Shown in pieces: positions 35,444 to 47,344 of a DNA stretch of 64,000 nucleotides. The stretch lies in assembly GCF_018991925.1 (NCBI RefSeq), contig NW_024742402.1, forward strand, positions 1-64,000, given 5' to 3'. How positions within the stretch are numbered: the stretch's first letter is position 1; the number at the start of each line of letters is the position of its first letter. Under the pieces are notes generated by a model, which made no database searches, had not been told where the DNA came from, and saw only the letters and a list, made by a program, of their open reading frames with translations. Both the position numbers and the translations under genes were made by a program. This DNA is from Homarus americanus. Taxonomy: Eukaryota; Arthropoda; Malacostraca; Decapoda; Nephropidae.

Positions 35444-35521
35444 AGAGAGAGAATTAGAGAGAGAGAGAGAGAATGAGAGAGAGAGAGAGAATTAGAGAGA
35501 GCATGCGCAAAAATTCATCAA

Positions 35522-35562
<41 letters not shown>

Positions 35563-35578
35563 CACACACACACCGCCA
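35378..35578. repeat. (GA)n, A35, (GA)n, (CA)n compound repeat
   Basis: A GA run passes into 35 consecutive A (35406-35440), then more GA-rich sequence and finally CA dinucleotides. Confidence 0.95.
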
Positions 35579-35714
35579 TCGACCCGCCCCAAACATTGTG
35601 TCCTGAATCGACCAACAGGACGGACCACTAACTAGCCTTAAACCTTTAACTAAATTTAAGGAGAGTTTAAGTTAGTGAACCAGGTGTTAGGAGTCTGTTA
35701 GTTAGTCTTTTTTG

Positions 35715-35928
35715 TTTCAGCATTTCTCTCAACCTAACATAACCTACCCTAACCTAATCTAACCAATCTAACCTACCCTAACCCCCTACCCTACCCTAAC
35801 CCAACCTAACCTAACCTAACCCAACCTACCCTACCCTACCCTAACCTAACCTAACCTAACCTACCCTAACCTAATCTAACCTAACCCAACCTAACCTAAC
35901 CTACCCTAACCTAACCAAACCAAACCAT
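35715..35928 (-). repeat. Interstitial CCTAA telomere-type repeat
   Basis: About 40 imperfect CCTAA pentamers with CCCTA and CCTAAT variants, i.e. TTAGG on the minus strand. This is the largest and best preserved telomere-like cluster in the window and supports an arthropod origin. Confidence 0.88.
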
Positions 35929-36154
35929 TATTCGGATTATTATTTCCCCGCTTCTATTTCCTTGTCTCACTTAACCATCAGGGAGGTGGTTAAGGGTGTT
36001 AGAGAGGTGGTGAAGGGTGGCAGGGGTGCTGTGGTCGGGCCTAACGAGGTAATTAGCCCAGGGAGTCATTAGTACTTTCCAGGTGCTCCGCTAAGTCCAA
36101 ACTAAGCCCTCCCAACAACCAGTACTTCTAGGATCAATACTCACCTCTAGGCCT
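35929..36154. other. Single-copy DNA, no gene recognised
   Basis: No motif recognised. Confidence 0.4.
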
Positions 36155-36278
36155 ACTGCTGTGTTACTACTGTGTTACTACTGTGTTACTACTGTGTTAC
36201 TGCTGTGTTACTGCTGTGTTACTACTGTGCTACTACTGTGTTACTGCTGTGTTACTACTATGTTACTGCTGTGTTTCT
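36155..36278. repeat. 12-bp minisatellite
   Basis: About ten units of CTGTGTTACTAC with a CTGTGTTACTGC variant. Confidence 0.92.
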
Positions 36279-36482
36279 AGACTAGATGTCAAGCTAATTA
36301 CTGTAATTGTAGCTTAAGATTTATGGCTGCATTCTTGAGCTGTAGTGTAATGCTGTGGTCAACTGCTGTGGTTATAACGGATAGCTTAGTGATATCTTTG
36401 GCGCCTGTTAGCTGCTGTGTCTGTGTTCTGGCTCTGGGGGTCTACTGCTAAGTGTTACTGTGATTTAGCTGTAATTCGATGC

Positions 36483-36483
<1 letters not shown>
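36279..36483. other. Single-copy DNA, no gene recognised
   Basis: No motif recognised. Confidence 0.4.
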
Positions 36484-36547
<64 letters not shown>

Positions 36548-36548
36548 T
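36484..36548. repeat. (AGT)n microsatellite
   Basis: About 21 uninterrupted AGT triplets. No LINE 3' UTR is visible beside it. Confidence 0.96.
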
Positions 36549-37174
36549 GTTGTATACGGGAACTAATAGTAGCGTTAATGGTTGTTAAGCCACACTTACA
36601 GGTCAAACACTTCTCAATTCATAATATCTCCCACACGTGATAACTCAACCTGTCTGTTGTGTACCTCCTGCCTCCCAGTTTCCCGCCAAACCCGTAAAAC
36701 CAAACCACAAACACATAGTTGTCAATACACCCACATATTTGCCATATTTCTCCACTCTGGCCCACCGAGCATCTTACCGACACCATTTTCATCCACGTAA
36801 AGTAAAAAAATCTGCAAGTAATGTTCTTCTAAATACAACATTGGCATCCCTGGAGTGGGTTTTATTGCTACTTTGTGTACAGCTATGAAGAATGAGCACA
36901 GTGTTGCCAAAGTCAGAGCAGTGGCCACGATTCAAAAACAGTCTCTCAATTTTCCATGTAAATATCGGAAACTGCCACTTGATGCGAAATATTGACCTCA
37001 TATATTTTGTGGACTTTTACTCGGTGTGTCTGAGCAGCTGTGACTTGTGACTTATGGACCAAACCTCAGAGAAAGACATTCCGTTTATACTATATTCAAC
37101 TTATGAATTTTGATAATATTTTATGCTTTTAATTCTCGTTGTTTTGCTTCCTTGGCGGGAACACTGATAACCTG
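36549..37174. other. Single-copy DNA, no gene recognised
   Basis: Frames of up to 83 codons on both strands have no recognisable domain. Confidence 0.45.
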
Positions 37175-40100
37175 GGAGAGCATACAAGCCGTGGAGTGTG
37201 GTCTGTGGCCGGGTGTTAGTATGCAGGAAGGAGTTATACAAGCCGTGGAGTGTGGTCTGTGGCCGGGTGTTAGTGTATGCAGGAAGGAGTTATACAAGCC
37301 GTGGAGTGTGGTCTGTGGCCGGGTGTTTGTGTATGCAGGAAGGAGTTATACAAGCCGTGGAGTGTGGTCTGTGGCCGGGTGTTAGTGTATGCAGGAAGGA
37401 GTTATACAAGCCGTGGAGTGTGGTCTGTGGCGGTGTTAGTGTGTGCAGGAAGGAGTTACAAGCCGTGGAGTGTGGTCTGTGGCCGGGTGTTTGTGTATGC
37501 AGGAAGGAGTTATAAGCCGGGAGTGTGTCTGTGGCCGGTGTTTGTGTATGCAGGAAGATATACAAGCCGTGGAGTGTGGTCTGTGGCCGGGTGTTTGTGT
37601 ATGCAGGAAGGAGTTATACAAGCCGTGGAGTGTGGTCTGTGGCCGGGTGTTAGTGTATGCAGGAAGGAGTTATACAAGCCGTGGAGTGTGGTCTGTGGCG
37701 GTGTTAGTGTATGCAGGAAGGAGTTATACAAGCCGTGGAGTGTGGTCTGTGGCCGGGTGTTAGTGTATGCAGGAAGGAGTTATACAGCCGTGGAGTGTGG
37801 TCTGTGGCCGGGTGTTTGTGTATGCAGGAAGGAGCAAGCCGTGGAGTGTGGTCTGTGGCGGGTGTTAGTGTATGCAGGAAGGAGTTATAAGCCGTGGAGT
37901 GTGGTCTGTGGCCGGGTGTTAGTGTATGCAGGAAGGAGTTATGCTGCCGTGGAGTGTGGTCTGTGGCCGGGTGTTTGTGTATGCAGGAAGGAGTTATACA
38001 AGCCGTGGAGTGTGGTCTGTGGCCGGGTGTTAGTGTATGCAGGAAGGAGTTATAAGCCGTGGAGTGTGGTCTGTGGCCGGGTGTTAGTGTGTGCAGGAAG
38101 GAGTTATACAAGCCGTGGAGTGTGGTCTGTGGCCGGTGTTAGTGTATGCAGGAAGGAGTTATAAGCCGTGGAGTGTGGTCTGTGGCCGGTGTTAGTGTAT
38201 GCAGGAAGGAGTTATACAAGCCGTGGAGTGTGGTCTGTGGCCGGGTGTTAGTGTATGCAGGAAGGAGTTATACAAGCCGTCGAGTGTGGTCTGTGGCCGG
38301 GTGTTGTGTATGCAGGAAGGAGTTAACAAATATAAGCCGTGGAGTGTGGTCTGTGGCGTGTTTGTGTATGCAGGAAGGAGTTATACAAGCGTGGAGTGTG
38401 GTCTGTGGCCGGGTGTTTGTGTATGCAGGAAGGAGTTATAAGCCGTGGAGTGTGGTCTGTGGCCGGGTGTTTGTGTATGCAGGAAGGAGTTATACAAGCC
38501 GTGGAGTGTGGTCTGTGGCCGGGTGTTTGTGTATGCAGGAAGGAGTTATACAAGCCGTGGAGTGTGGTCTGTGGCCGGGTGTTAGTGTATGCAGGAAGGA
38601 GTTATAAGCCGTGGAGGTGGTCTGTGGCCGGGTGTTAGTGTGTGCAGGAAGGAGTTATAAGCCGTGGAGTGTGGTCTGGGCGGTTAGTGTATGCAGGAAG
38701 GAGTTATACAAGCCGTGGAGTGTGGTCTGTGGCCGGGTGTTGTGTATGCAGGAAGGAGTTATACAAGCCGTGGAGTGTGGTCTGTGGCCGGTGTTTGTGT
38801 ATGCAGGAAGGAGTTATACAAGCCGTGGAGTGTGGTCTGTGGCCGGGTGTTAGTGTATGCAGGAAGGAGTTATACAAGCCGTGGAGTGTGGTCTGTGGCC
38901 GGGTGTTAGTGTAGCAGGAAGGGAGTTATACAAGCCGTGGAGTGTGGTCTTGGCCGGGGTGTTAGTGTATGCAGGAGGAGTTATACAAGCCGTGGAGTGT
39001 GGTCTTGGCCGGGTGTTTGTGTATGCAGGAAGGAGTTATAAGCCGTGGAGGGTCTGTGGCCGGGTGTTTGTGTATGCAGGAAGGAGTTATAAGCCGTGGA
39101 GTGTGGTCTGTGCCGGGTGTTAGTGTGTGCAGGAAGGAGCAAGCCGGAGTGTGGCCTGTGGCTGTTAGTGTATGCAGAAAGGCCAAGCCGTGGAGTGTGG
39201 TCTGTGGCCGGGTGTTAGTGTATGCAGGGAAGGAGTTATACAAGCCGTGGAGTGTGGTCTGTGGCCGGGTGTTGTGTATGCAGGAAGGAGTTATACAAGC
39301 CGTGGAGTGTGGTCTGTGGCCGGGTGTTAGTGTGTACAGGAAGGAGTTATGCCGTGGGTGTGGTCTGTGGCCGGGTGTTAGTGTATGCAGGAAGGAGTTA
39401 TACAAGCCGTGGAGGTGGTCTGTGGCCGGGTGTTTGTGTATGCAGGAAGAGTAACAAGCCGTGGAGTGTGGTCTGTGGCCGGGTGTTTGTGTATGCAGGA
39501 AGGAGTTATACAAGCCGTGGAGTGTGGTCTGTGGCCGGGTGTTTGTGTATGCAGGAAGGAGTTATACAAGCCGTGGAGTGTGGTCTGTGGCCGGGTGTTT
39601 GTGTATGCAGGAAGGAGTTATAAGCTGGAGTGTGGTCTGTGGCCGGGTGTTGTATGCAGGAAGGAGTTATACAAGCCGTGGGTGTGGTCTGTGGCCGGGT
39701 GTTTGTGTATGCAGGAAGGAGTTATACAAGCCGTGGAGTGTGGTCTGTGGCCGGGTGTTAGTGTATGCAGGAAGGAGTTATACAAGCCGTGGAGTGTGGT
39801 TCTGGCCAGGTGTTTGTGTATGCAGGAAGGAGTTATGCCGTGGAGTGTGGTCTGTGGCCGGGTGTTTGTGTATGCAGGAAGGAGTTATACAAGCCGTGGA
39901 GTGTGGTCTGTGGCCGGGTGTTAGTGTATGCAGGAAGGAGTTATAAAGCCGTGGTGTGGTCTGTGGCCAGGTGTTTGTGTATGCAGGAAGGAGTTATACA
40001 AGCCGTGGAGGGTCTGTGGCCGGGTGTTTGTGTATCAGGAAGGAGTTATAAGCGGAGGTGTGGTCTGTGGCCGGGTGTTTGTGTATGGAAGGAGTTATAA

Positions 40101-40517
40101 GCCGTGGAGTGTGGTCTGTCGGGTGTTGTGTATGCAGGAAGGAGTTAACAAGCCGTGGAGTGTGGTCTGTGGCCGTGTTTGTGTATGCAGGAAGGAGTTA
40201 TACAAGCCGTGGAGTGTGGTCTGTGGCCGGGTGTTTGTGTATGCAGGAAGGAGTTATACAAGCCGTGGAGTGTGGTCTGTGGCGGTGTTTGTGTATGCAG
40301 GAAGGAGTTAACAAGCCGTGGAGTGTGGTCTGTGGCTGCGTTTGTGTATGCAGGAAGGAGTTATACAAGCCGGAGTGTGGTCTGTGGCCATGTTAGTGTA
40401 CAGGAAGAGCAAGCGTGGAGTGTGGTCTGTGGCCGGGTGTTAGTGTATGCAGGAAGGAGTTATACAAGCCGTGGAGTGTGGTCTGTGGCCGGGTGTTAGT
40501 GTATGCAGGAAGGAGTC
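37175..40517. repeat. 56-bp minisatellite
   Basis: About 60 units of 56 bp containing AGGAAGGAGTTATACAAGCC, then GTGGAGTGTGGTCTGTGGCC, then GGGTGTTAGTGTATGC. A single T/A dimorphism (GTGTTAGTGT versus GTGTTTGTGT) divides the units into two types. Most other differences are deletions of one to a few bases. Overlapping open frames in plus frames are artefacts. Confidence 0.97.
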
Positions 40518-40724
40518 AATATATGAGATAGTCAGTGGCAGCCTATGACTGTCAATGATGTCTGGTCTGTCTGAACAACTAAACAGAATATAGAGGAAAA
40601 TTTATACTAATGAAACGTGGCGCTGGGCATCCTTAGAGTCTTCTGAGATTTCGTTTTTTACATGAGCTTGTTGATATGACATTAGAGTGATACATCAATA
40701 TAAAATACGAGAGAACACTTGACA
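40518..40724. other. Single-copy DNA, no gene recognised
   Basis: No motif recognised. Confidence 0.4.
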
Positions 40725-41092
40725 ACATAACACAAAACACAATACAACACAACACCACACAACACCACACCACACCACACCACAACCCAACACAACACCA
40801 CACCATACAACACAACACAACACAACACCACACAACGCTACACAACACAACGCAACACAACACAACACAACACAACACAACACAAACCCAACCCAACCCA
40901 ACACAACACCATACCACACAACACAACACAACCCAAAGCAACACAACCCAACACAACACCATACCACACAACACAATCCAACACAACCCAACACAACACA
41001 ACACCACACCACACAACACAACCCAACCAACACAACCCAACACAACGCAACACCACACAACACAACCCAACACAACACCACGCACACCCACA
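40725..41092. repeat. (ACAAC)n-rich pentanucleotide repeat
   Basis: Imperfect ACAAC, CCAAC and ACACC words. The minus strand gives artefactual Cys/Val-rich frames. Confidence 0.93.
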
Positions 41093-41192
41093 GTTATTAG
41101 GTAAGTGATATACACAGGCAGCTCTCATAGCGATGACAACACAACATAATGTAACACACACATGACAACACCTCTGCCATGACACTGTACTC

Positions 41193-43388
41193 CTCCCTCC
41201 TGCACCCCCACCCCTCCCTGCACCCTCTACCCTCCTCCCTGCACTACTCTCCCTCCCTGCACTACCTCCCTCCCTGCACTCCTCCCCCCTCTACCCTCCC
41301 TGCACTCCTCACCTCCCAGCACTCCTCTCCCTCCCTGCACTCCTCTCTCCTCCCTGCACTACTCTCCCTCCCTGCACTCCTCCCACCCTCCCCTGCACTC
41401 CTCCCACCCTCCCAGCACCCCTACCCTCCCAGCACTCCTCCTCTCCCTCCCGCACTCCTCTCCCTCCCTGCACCCCTCTACCCTCCCCAGCACCTCTACC
41501 CTCCCCAGCACCTCTCTTACCTCCCCTGCACTCCTCTCCCTCCCTGTACCTCACCCTACCCTCCTCCTGCACTCCTCCCTACACCTCCTCTCCCTCCCAG
41601 CACTCCCTCTACCCTCCCTGCACCTCTCCCTCCCAGCACTCCTCTACCCCTCCCTGCACCCTCTACCCCTGCACCTCTACCCTCCCAGCACTCCTCTCCT
41701 CCCTGCACTCCTCTCCTCCCTGCACCCTCTACCCTCCCTGCACCTCTCCCTCCTCCCTGCATTCCTCTACCCTCCCCTGCACTCCCTCCCTCCCTGCACT
41801 CCCTCTACCCTCCCTACACCCTCTCCCTCCCACACCTCTACCCCTGCACTCCTCTCCTCCCTGCACTCCCACCCCTCCCAGCTCCTCCTCCCTGCATTCC
41901 TCTATCTCCTGCACTCCTCTCCTCCCTGCACTCCTCTACCTCCCTCCACTCCTCTCCCTCCTGCACTCCTCTCCCCTCCAGCCTCCTCTCCTCCTGCACT
42001 CCTCTACCCCTCCCACACTCACTCCCCTCCCAGCCTCCTCTACCCTCCCTGCACTCCTCTACCTCCCTCCTCTCCCTCCCTGCACTCCTCTACCTCCCTC
42101 CTCTCCCTCCCTGCCTCCTCTCTCCTCCTACCTCCCCACCACTCCACCCCCCAGCACTCATCTCCCTCCCCTCCTCTCCCCTCCCGCCTCTCCCTCCCAC
42201 CTCCTCTCCCCTCACACTCCTCTACCCCCCCTGCCTCTCTCCCTCCAGCACTCCTCCTACCTCCCTGCACTCCTCTCCTACCCTCCCAACTCCACCTCCC
42301 GCCTCCTCCCTCCCAGCCTCCTCTCCTCCCCACTCCTCTCCCCTCCCTGCACTCTCTACCCTCCCAGCACTCCTCTACCTCCACCTCCTCTCCCTGCACT
42401 CCTCACCCTCCCGCCCTCTCCTCCCTCCTCCTCCTGCCCTCCTCTACCTCTCAGCACTCCTCTCCCTCCCAGCATCACTTCCTCTACCCTCCCAGCACTC
42501 CTCTCCTCCCAGCATCCTCTTCCTCCTCCTTCCCTGCTCCTCTACCCTTCCTGCACTCCTCTCTTCCTGCACTCCTCTACCCTCCCTGCCTCCTCTACCT
42601 CCCTGCACTCCTCTACCCTCCAACCTCTCCCTCCCAGCACTCTTCCTCTCCCCCCTGCACTCCTCTCCCTCCCAGCACTCCTCTACCTCCCTGCACTCCT
42701 CTCCTCCACAATCCTCTCCCTCCCAAGCAATCTCTCCTCCTGCACTCTCTCCCTCCCTACTCCCTCCGTCCCTCCTCTACCCTCCCAGCACTCCCCTCCT
42801 CCTCCCTCCTCTCCCTCCCTGCCTCCTCTACCTCCCTGCACTCCTCTACCTCCCCACTCCCTCCCTCCCCACTCCTCTACCCTCCCTGCCTCCCTCCTAC
42901 CCTCCCAGCACTCACCTCTACCCTCCCTCCTCCTCTCTCCCTCCCATCACTCTTCTCCCTCCCCAGCATCCTCCTCCTCTCCTCCCAGCATCACTCTTCC
43001 TCTCCCTCAGCATCACTCTTCCTCTCCCCTCCTGCACTCCTCTCCTCCCCTGCACCTCTCCCTCAGCATCCTCTTCCTCTCCCTCCCAGCCTCCTCTCCC
43101 TCCCCTGCACTCCTCTCCTCCAGGCCCTCCTCTCCCTGCCTCCTCTCCCTCCCAGCCTCCTCCACCCTCCTGCACTCTCTCCTCCCCTGCACTCCTCTCC
43201 CTCCACCAGCATCCTCTTCCTCCCCCAGCCTCCTCTCCCTCCTGCACTCCTCTCCTCCCAGCCCTCCTCTCCCTCCCAGCACTCCTCTCCCTCCCAGCCT
43301 CCTCCCTCCCTGCACTCTCTCCCTCCCAGCATCACTCTTCCTCTCCCTCCCAGCACTCCTCTTCCTCCAGCATCACCATCCTCTCCCC
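41193..43388. repeat. C/T-rich minisatellite, about 18-20 bp
   Basis: Over 100 imperfect units around CTCCCTGCACTCCTCTACC or CTCCCAGCACTCCTCTCC. The plus strand is about nine-tenths pyrimidine. The 757-codon open frame through it, rich in Pro/Ser/Leu, has no domain and is an artefact of stop-free composition. Confidence 0.94.
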
Positions 43389-43547
43389 ACAACACACACA
43401 CACACACTCCCACCCACCCATGAATAAGCTGACCTCAAATGCCTGTGAATGACCCTAGATAACCCTTGATAACCCCAGAGATGACCTTAGACAACCATAC
43501 ATATCCTGACTTAACTGCGTCGATGTTTCATAAATTGAATTGCCAGC

Positions 43548-43549
43548 TG

Positions 43550-43583
<34 letters not shown>

Positions 43584-43592
43584 GTGTGTGTG
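43548..43592. repeat. (TG)n microsatellite
   Basis: TG dinucleotides with a TATG interruption. Confidence 0.92.
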
Positions 43593-43953
43593 AGGTTTCT
43601 AACTAGTGATGAGAGTTTAACTGGTGGTGAGAGGTTTCTAACAAGTGATGTGAGAGGTTTCAACTAATTGATGTAGGAGGTTTCTAACTAGTGATAGGGT
43701 TTCTAACAGTGATGAGAAGGGTTTCTAACCTAGTGGTGTGGGGTTTCCTAACTGTGATGAGGGGTTTCACTTAGTGATGAGAGGCTTCTAACTAGTGATG
43801 CAGGGTTTCTAACTTAGTGGTGTGAGAGGGTTTCTAACTAGTGATGTAGAGGGTTTCTAACTAGTGATGCAGAGGGTTTCTAACTAGTGATGTGAGAGGT
43901 TTCTAACTAGTGATGCAGATGGTTTCTAACTGGTGATGTGAGAGGGTTTCATT
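43593..43953. repeat. About 24-bp minisatellite
   Basis: About 15 units around GGTTTCTAACTAGTGATG followed by TGAGAG or CAGAGG, many with the ACTAGT palindrome. Confidence 0.9.
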
Positions 43954-43974
43954 CTTTCTGTTCTCTACAGAATG

Positions 43975-44110
43975 TATAAATGGAGAGATAGATAGAGTGG
44001 AGAGATAGATAGAAATTGAGATAGAGAAATGGAAGGAGAAATAAGAGAGATGAAATGGAGATAGATAGAAATTGAGATAGAGAGAGAAATAGAGAGAGAG
44101 AAATGAAAGG
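43975..44110. repeat. GATA/GAGA-rich low-complexity tract
   Basis: AGAGATAGATAGAAATTGAG repeats twice with GA-rich flanks. Confidence 0.8.
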
Positions 44111-44578
44111 CAGGCAGCCTGGCAGCAGCAGGCAGGAAAGAGGGAGAAAAACAGTACTGATAAAAGCATGCATGAGCGCAGGGTTGCTGCCGCCACGGAC
44201 ACGACGAACACGGACAGGGTAAGCCACCGCGGACACAGGTGATGCTCTTCCAAAACTTGTGAGACGCTAACTGGCACAACTCTCTCTCTCTCTCCTCCCT
44301 TCTGTCTCCTCTCTCTCTCTCTCTTCGCTCTTCTTCCTCTCATCACTTTTTTCCTCTTTTCTCACTCTCTCCCTCTTTGCCTCACTTTCATGAATGATAA
44401 ATCGACTTTTTGTGATGGATATTTAGTGAAGGAGAGAGGAAAAGAATAAAAAGAGGGTGGAGGAGAGAGAGAGGAGAGAGAGAGAGAGAGAGAGAGAGTC
44501 ACACACACACACTATCAGGCCAGTAATGTGCCACTAGTGAAGGCATCCGGACCACTTGCTGCCTTCCACTACCTCACC
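44111..44578. other. Mixed DNA with short (TC)n and (GA)n runs, no gene
   Basis: Short CT runs at about 44280-44330 and a GA run at about 44460-44500. No conserved coding motif. Confidence 0.5.
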
Positions 44579-45085
44579 TGTTTATCTACCCACCTGTCCC
44601 CACGACCTCCCCTGACCCCGCGACCCTCCCTCACCCCCACGACCTCCCCTGACCCCCACGACCCTCCCCTGGCCCCCCGTGACCCTCCCCTGACCCCCGC
44701 GACCTCCCTTCACCCCACGACCCTCCCTCACCCCCACGACCCTCCCTTCACCCCCACGACCCTCCCTCACCCCCACGACCTCCTCACCCCCCCACCGATT
44801 CCCTGACCCCAGTGACCCTCCTTCACCCCCATGACCCCCCTCACCCCCCACGACCCTCCCCTTGACCCTCAGCGACTCTCCCTGACCCCTGCGACACCTG
44901 TCACCCCCACGACCCTCCCTCACCCCAAGGACCCCTCCCTTTCACCCCCCACGACCTCCCTCACCCCCGCGACCCTCCCTCACCCCCACGACTCTCCTTG
45001 ACTCCCACCACCCTCCCTCACCCCCCCACCACCCCCTCACCCCCTTCCCTCATCCACACGACCCCCTGACCCCACTTTCTCCTCC
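44579..45085. repeat. About 19-bp C-rich minisatellite
   Basis: About 25 units around CACGACCCTCCCTCACCCC with CTGACCCC variants. Confidence 0.92.
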
Positions 45086-45139
45086 CTCCTGACTCACACT
45101 CTATTCATCCCGGAAACGCCAGTTGGCAACCCGTCCACG

Positions 45140-45485
45140 TTGCAGGGGAGAGACAGAGAGATAGACAGAAGGAGAGAGAGAGGACACGAACTGACAGACA
45201 GAAGCGATAAGACATGACAGGTAGATACGTAAGACAGACAGACAGTGGTTGGCTGACTTATAGAGATACAGACAGACAGACGAGATGAGACACGACAGAT
45301 AGACAGCAACAGAGCCTCAAACAGACAGGCATCGTGTGACAAAGACAAAACTCATGACCAGACAGAAAGACACAGACATAATGACAGACAACGAAGACAG
45401 AAATATTATGATAAAAGTGAAGCCCATGAAAGACAGTAACAAATGGACAGAAAGATCCACAGACAGACAGATAGACAGATAGATA
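45140..45485. repeat. Degenerate (ACAG)n-rich region
   Basis: ACAGACAG and AGATAGACAG words recur through otherwise diverged sequence. A short complementary CTGTATGTCTGTCTG pair lies just downstream at about 45533-45570. Confidence 0.8.
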
Positions 45486-45654
45486 AACTTCTCGCAAAGA
45501 CACCGTTAGACATTGACTAAAACAGTTTTTTTTCTGTATGTCTGTCTGTTTTTCTGTATGTCTGTCTCAGGGCTGGTAGACGTTGCATCACCCGTATTCC
45601 CAAACATTTTCCCACGTTAAAATCCTCAGCTAAATGATAATCTGAGAACAAATG

Positions 45655-45812
45655 TGTCAACTCACTCACTTCACCTCACTCACTCACTCACTCACTTCAC
45701 CCTCACTCACTCACCACTTCACCACCACCACTCCTCACTTCACCTCACCACCTCACCACCACTTACTCACTCTACCACTCACCACCACTCACTCACCACT
45801 TCACCTCACCAG
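45655..45812. repeat. CACT/CACC-rich repeat
   Basis: CACTCACTCACTCACTTCAC and ACCACCACT words in imperfect tandem. Confidence 0.88.
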
Positions 45813-46484
45813 GGACACACCATAATGGCGTCAAAACATCACTGAGACTTGACCTTACAAGTCACACTCTTAAAGGAAAATGTCTAACTTCCGCGTCACC
45901 TAGAGTCTCAGTTTAATATTAATGACGTATCTTCATGATCTAAAAATTCCTGAAACGCGCAAATAATATTTTTTTTCGAAATTTAATTGAAAAATATAAA
46001 TTGCATCAAGCGTCCAATACCGCTGAGTGGCCGTCACGTCACTGCGGGTATTTGGTGCGGAATCGACAGACCGGACAAGAGTCACAGAATAAAAAAAATT
46101 ATAATAATTTCACGCTATAACTACTCTAGGTAATAGTTATAACGCCTGTATTATAACAAGAGAACTAAACATTTAGGTATTATGAACGTGCCATGTGAAC
46201 TCAACTAATTAAAACAATCAATTAAGGCGTTAATTCTCATGTCTGAGGGTTGACGACCACGGCCCTCCATTCTAAACGATTTCAGACTCTTTGTGTACCA
46301 GTCCACCTAAGTTATTCATCTGTCCAGGGACCACAACTTCTAATTTCAATCAACCATCACGGTCACTTCTGTATATATGTGGTCAAGGTATTTTATTTTT
46401 CTTCTTTAAATATCAAGTATTTATCTCTTTGCTGTAGTCGATTTTAATATTTCTTCATTTGTTATTCTAATTTCTATATATAAC
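45813..46484. other. Single-copy AT-rich DNA, no gene recognised
   Basis: No motif recognised on either strand. Confidence 0.5.
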
Positions 46485-46668
46485 CTTTTTTACCATTCTC
46501 TTGTACCCCCAGCGACCATTAGCCTCCCTGTGTGTGCTACAAGAGGGGACAGTGTGGATACAGCTCAGTATATATCCGGTACACTGACACTGCACTCGAC
46601 CGGGAATGGAACCAACGACCCGTAGGACAGAAGATGAGGTGCTGTATCCACTCAGCCACCGCACTGAT
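46485..46668 (-). mobile_element. tRNA-derived SINE, minus strand
   Basis: Read on the minus strand, the element starts near GTGCGGTGGCTGAGTGGATA. It has a Pol III A box (TGGCTGAGTGG, 46648-46658) and a B box (GGTTCCATTCC, 46603-46613), in the order and roughly the spacing of a tRNA. A non-tRNA body of about 110 bases follows and ends in AAAAAAGG. The clover leaf is degraded, so the parent tRNA is not assigned. An 11-bp inverted repeat (46554-46564 with 46641-46651) encloses the B box and includes part of the A box. No target-site duplication is clear. Confidence 0.72.
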
Positions 46669-46968
46669 GAAATAAATATATTTTTTTTTTACAGGACATC
46701 ATCAACTTCTGCTTCATCTGTTCTTGATAAATTTACTTCATACATCAACCACCATGTTTAATGTTATTTCTCCTATGAAGAAAAATATTCCTCATTGATA
46801 TACAGTTTGACAGCTAAGTAGGACCAGCCGCCTCATGTCCCCTCAGGTGGGTCCTCATTCATCGCGGGAACTATCTCGTGGCGCTCTCAGGTGTGTGGTG
46901 AAATTAACCTGCTCTTCACATATGTGGCCACGGCTCTCCCCAGGTAATGAGACGGCCCTGTTCATCCA
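46669..46968. other. Single-copy DNA, no gene recognised
   Basis: Begins with a T-rich run. No exon or RNA motif recognised. Confidence 0.45.
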
Positions 46969-47240
46969 CCCCTTACCCCCCCATCCACCCCAACCTCGCC
47001 CCCACTCATCCCAACGCCTCACTGACTCCCATCCACCTGACCCTCCCCACCCACCTTACCCTCCCCATCCACCTTACTCCCCATCCACCCTGACCTCTCC
47101 CCATCCACCTTTACCCTCCCATCCACCCTGACCTCTCCCCACCCACCCCTGACCTTCCCCAACCCTATCCACCCTGATTCTCCCACCCTACCTGAATCCC
47201 CACACCCACCATCACCTCCCCACCCACTCGACCTACCCCC
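46969..47240. repeat. About 17-19-bp C-rich minisatellite
   Basis: Imperfect units around CCCCATCCACCCTGACCTCT with CACCTTACCC variants. Confidence 0.88.
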
Positions 47241-47344
47241 AGTGGTGCACACAATGCCTGGTGATGAGGGACGCCCTCCCCCGCATCAAGCCCTCCAGTT
47301 TACCAATCCTGCCGCGTCTTTCTCCACCAAGCCCACTCTATCTT

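Noticed and set aside
41179..43452. 757-codon Pro/Ser/Leu-rich open frame
   Set aside because: The tract is nearly pure pyrimidine and rarely contains stop words on that strand; there is no domain and no frame preference.
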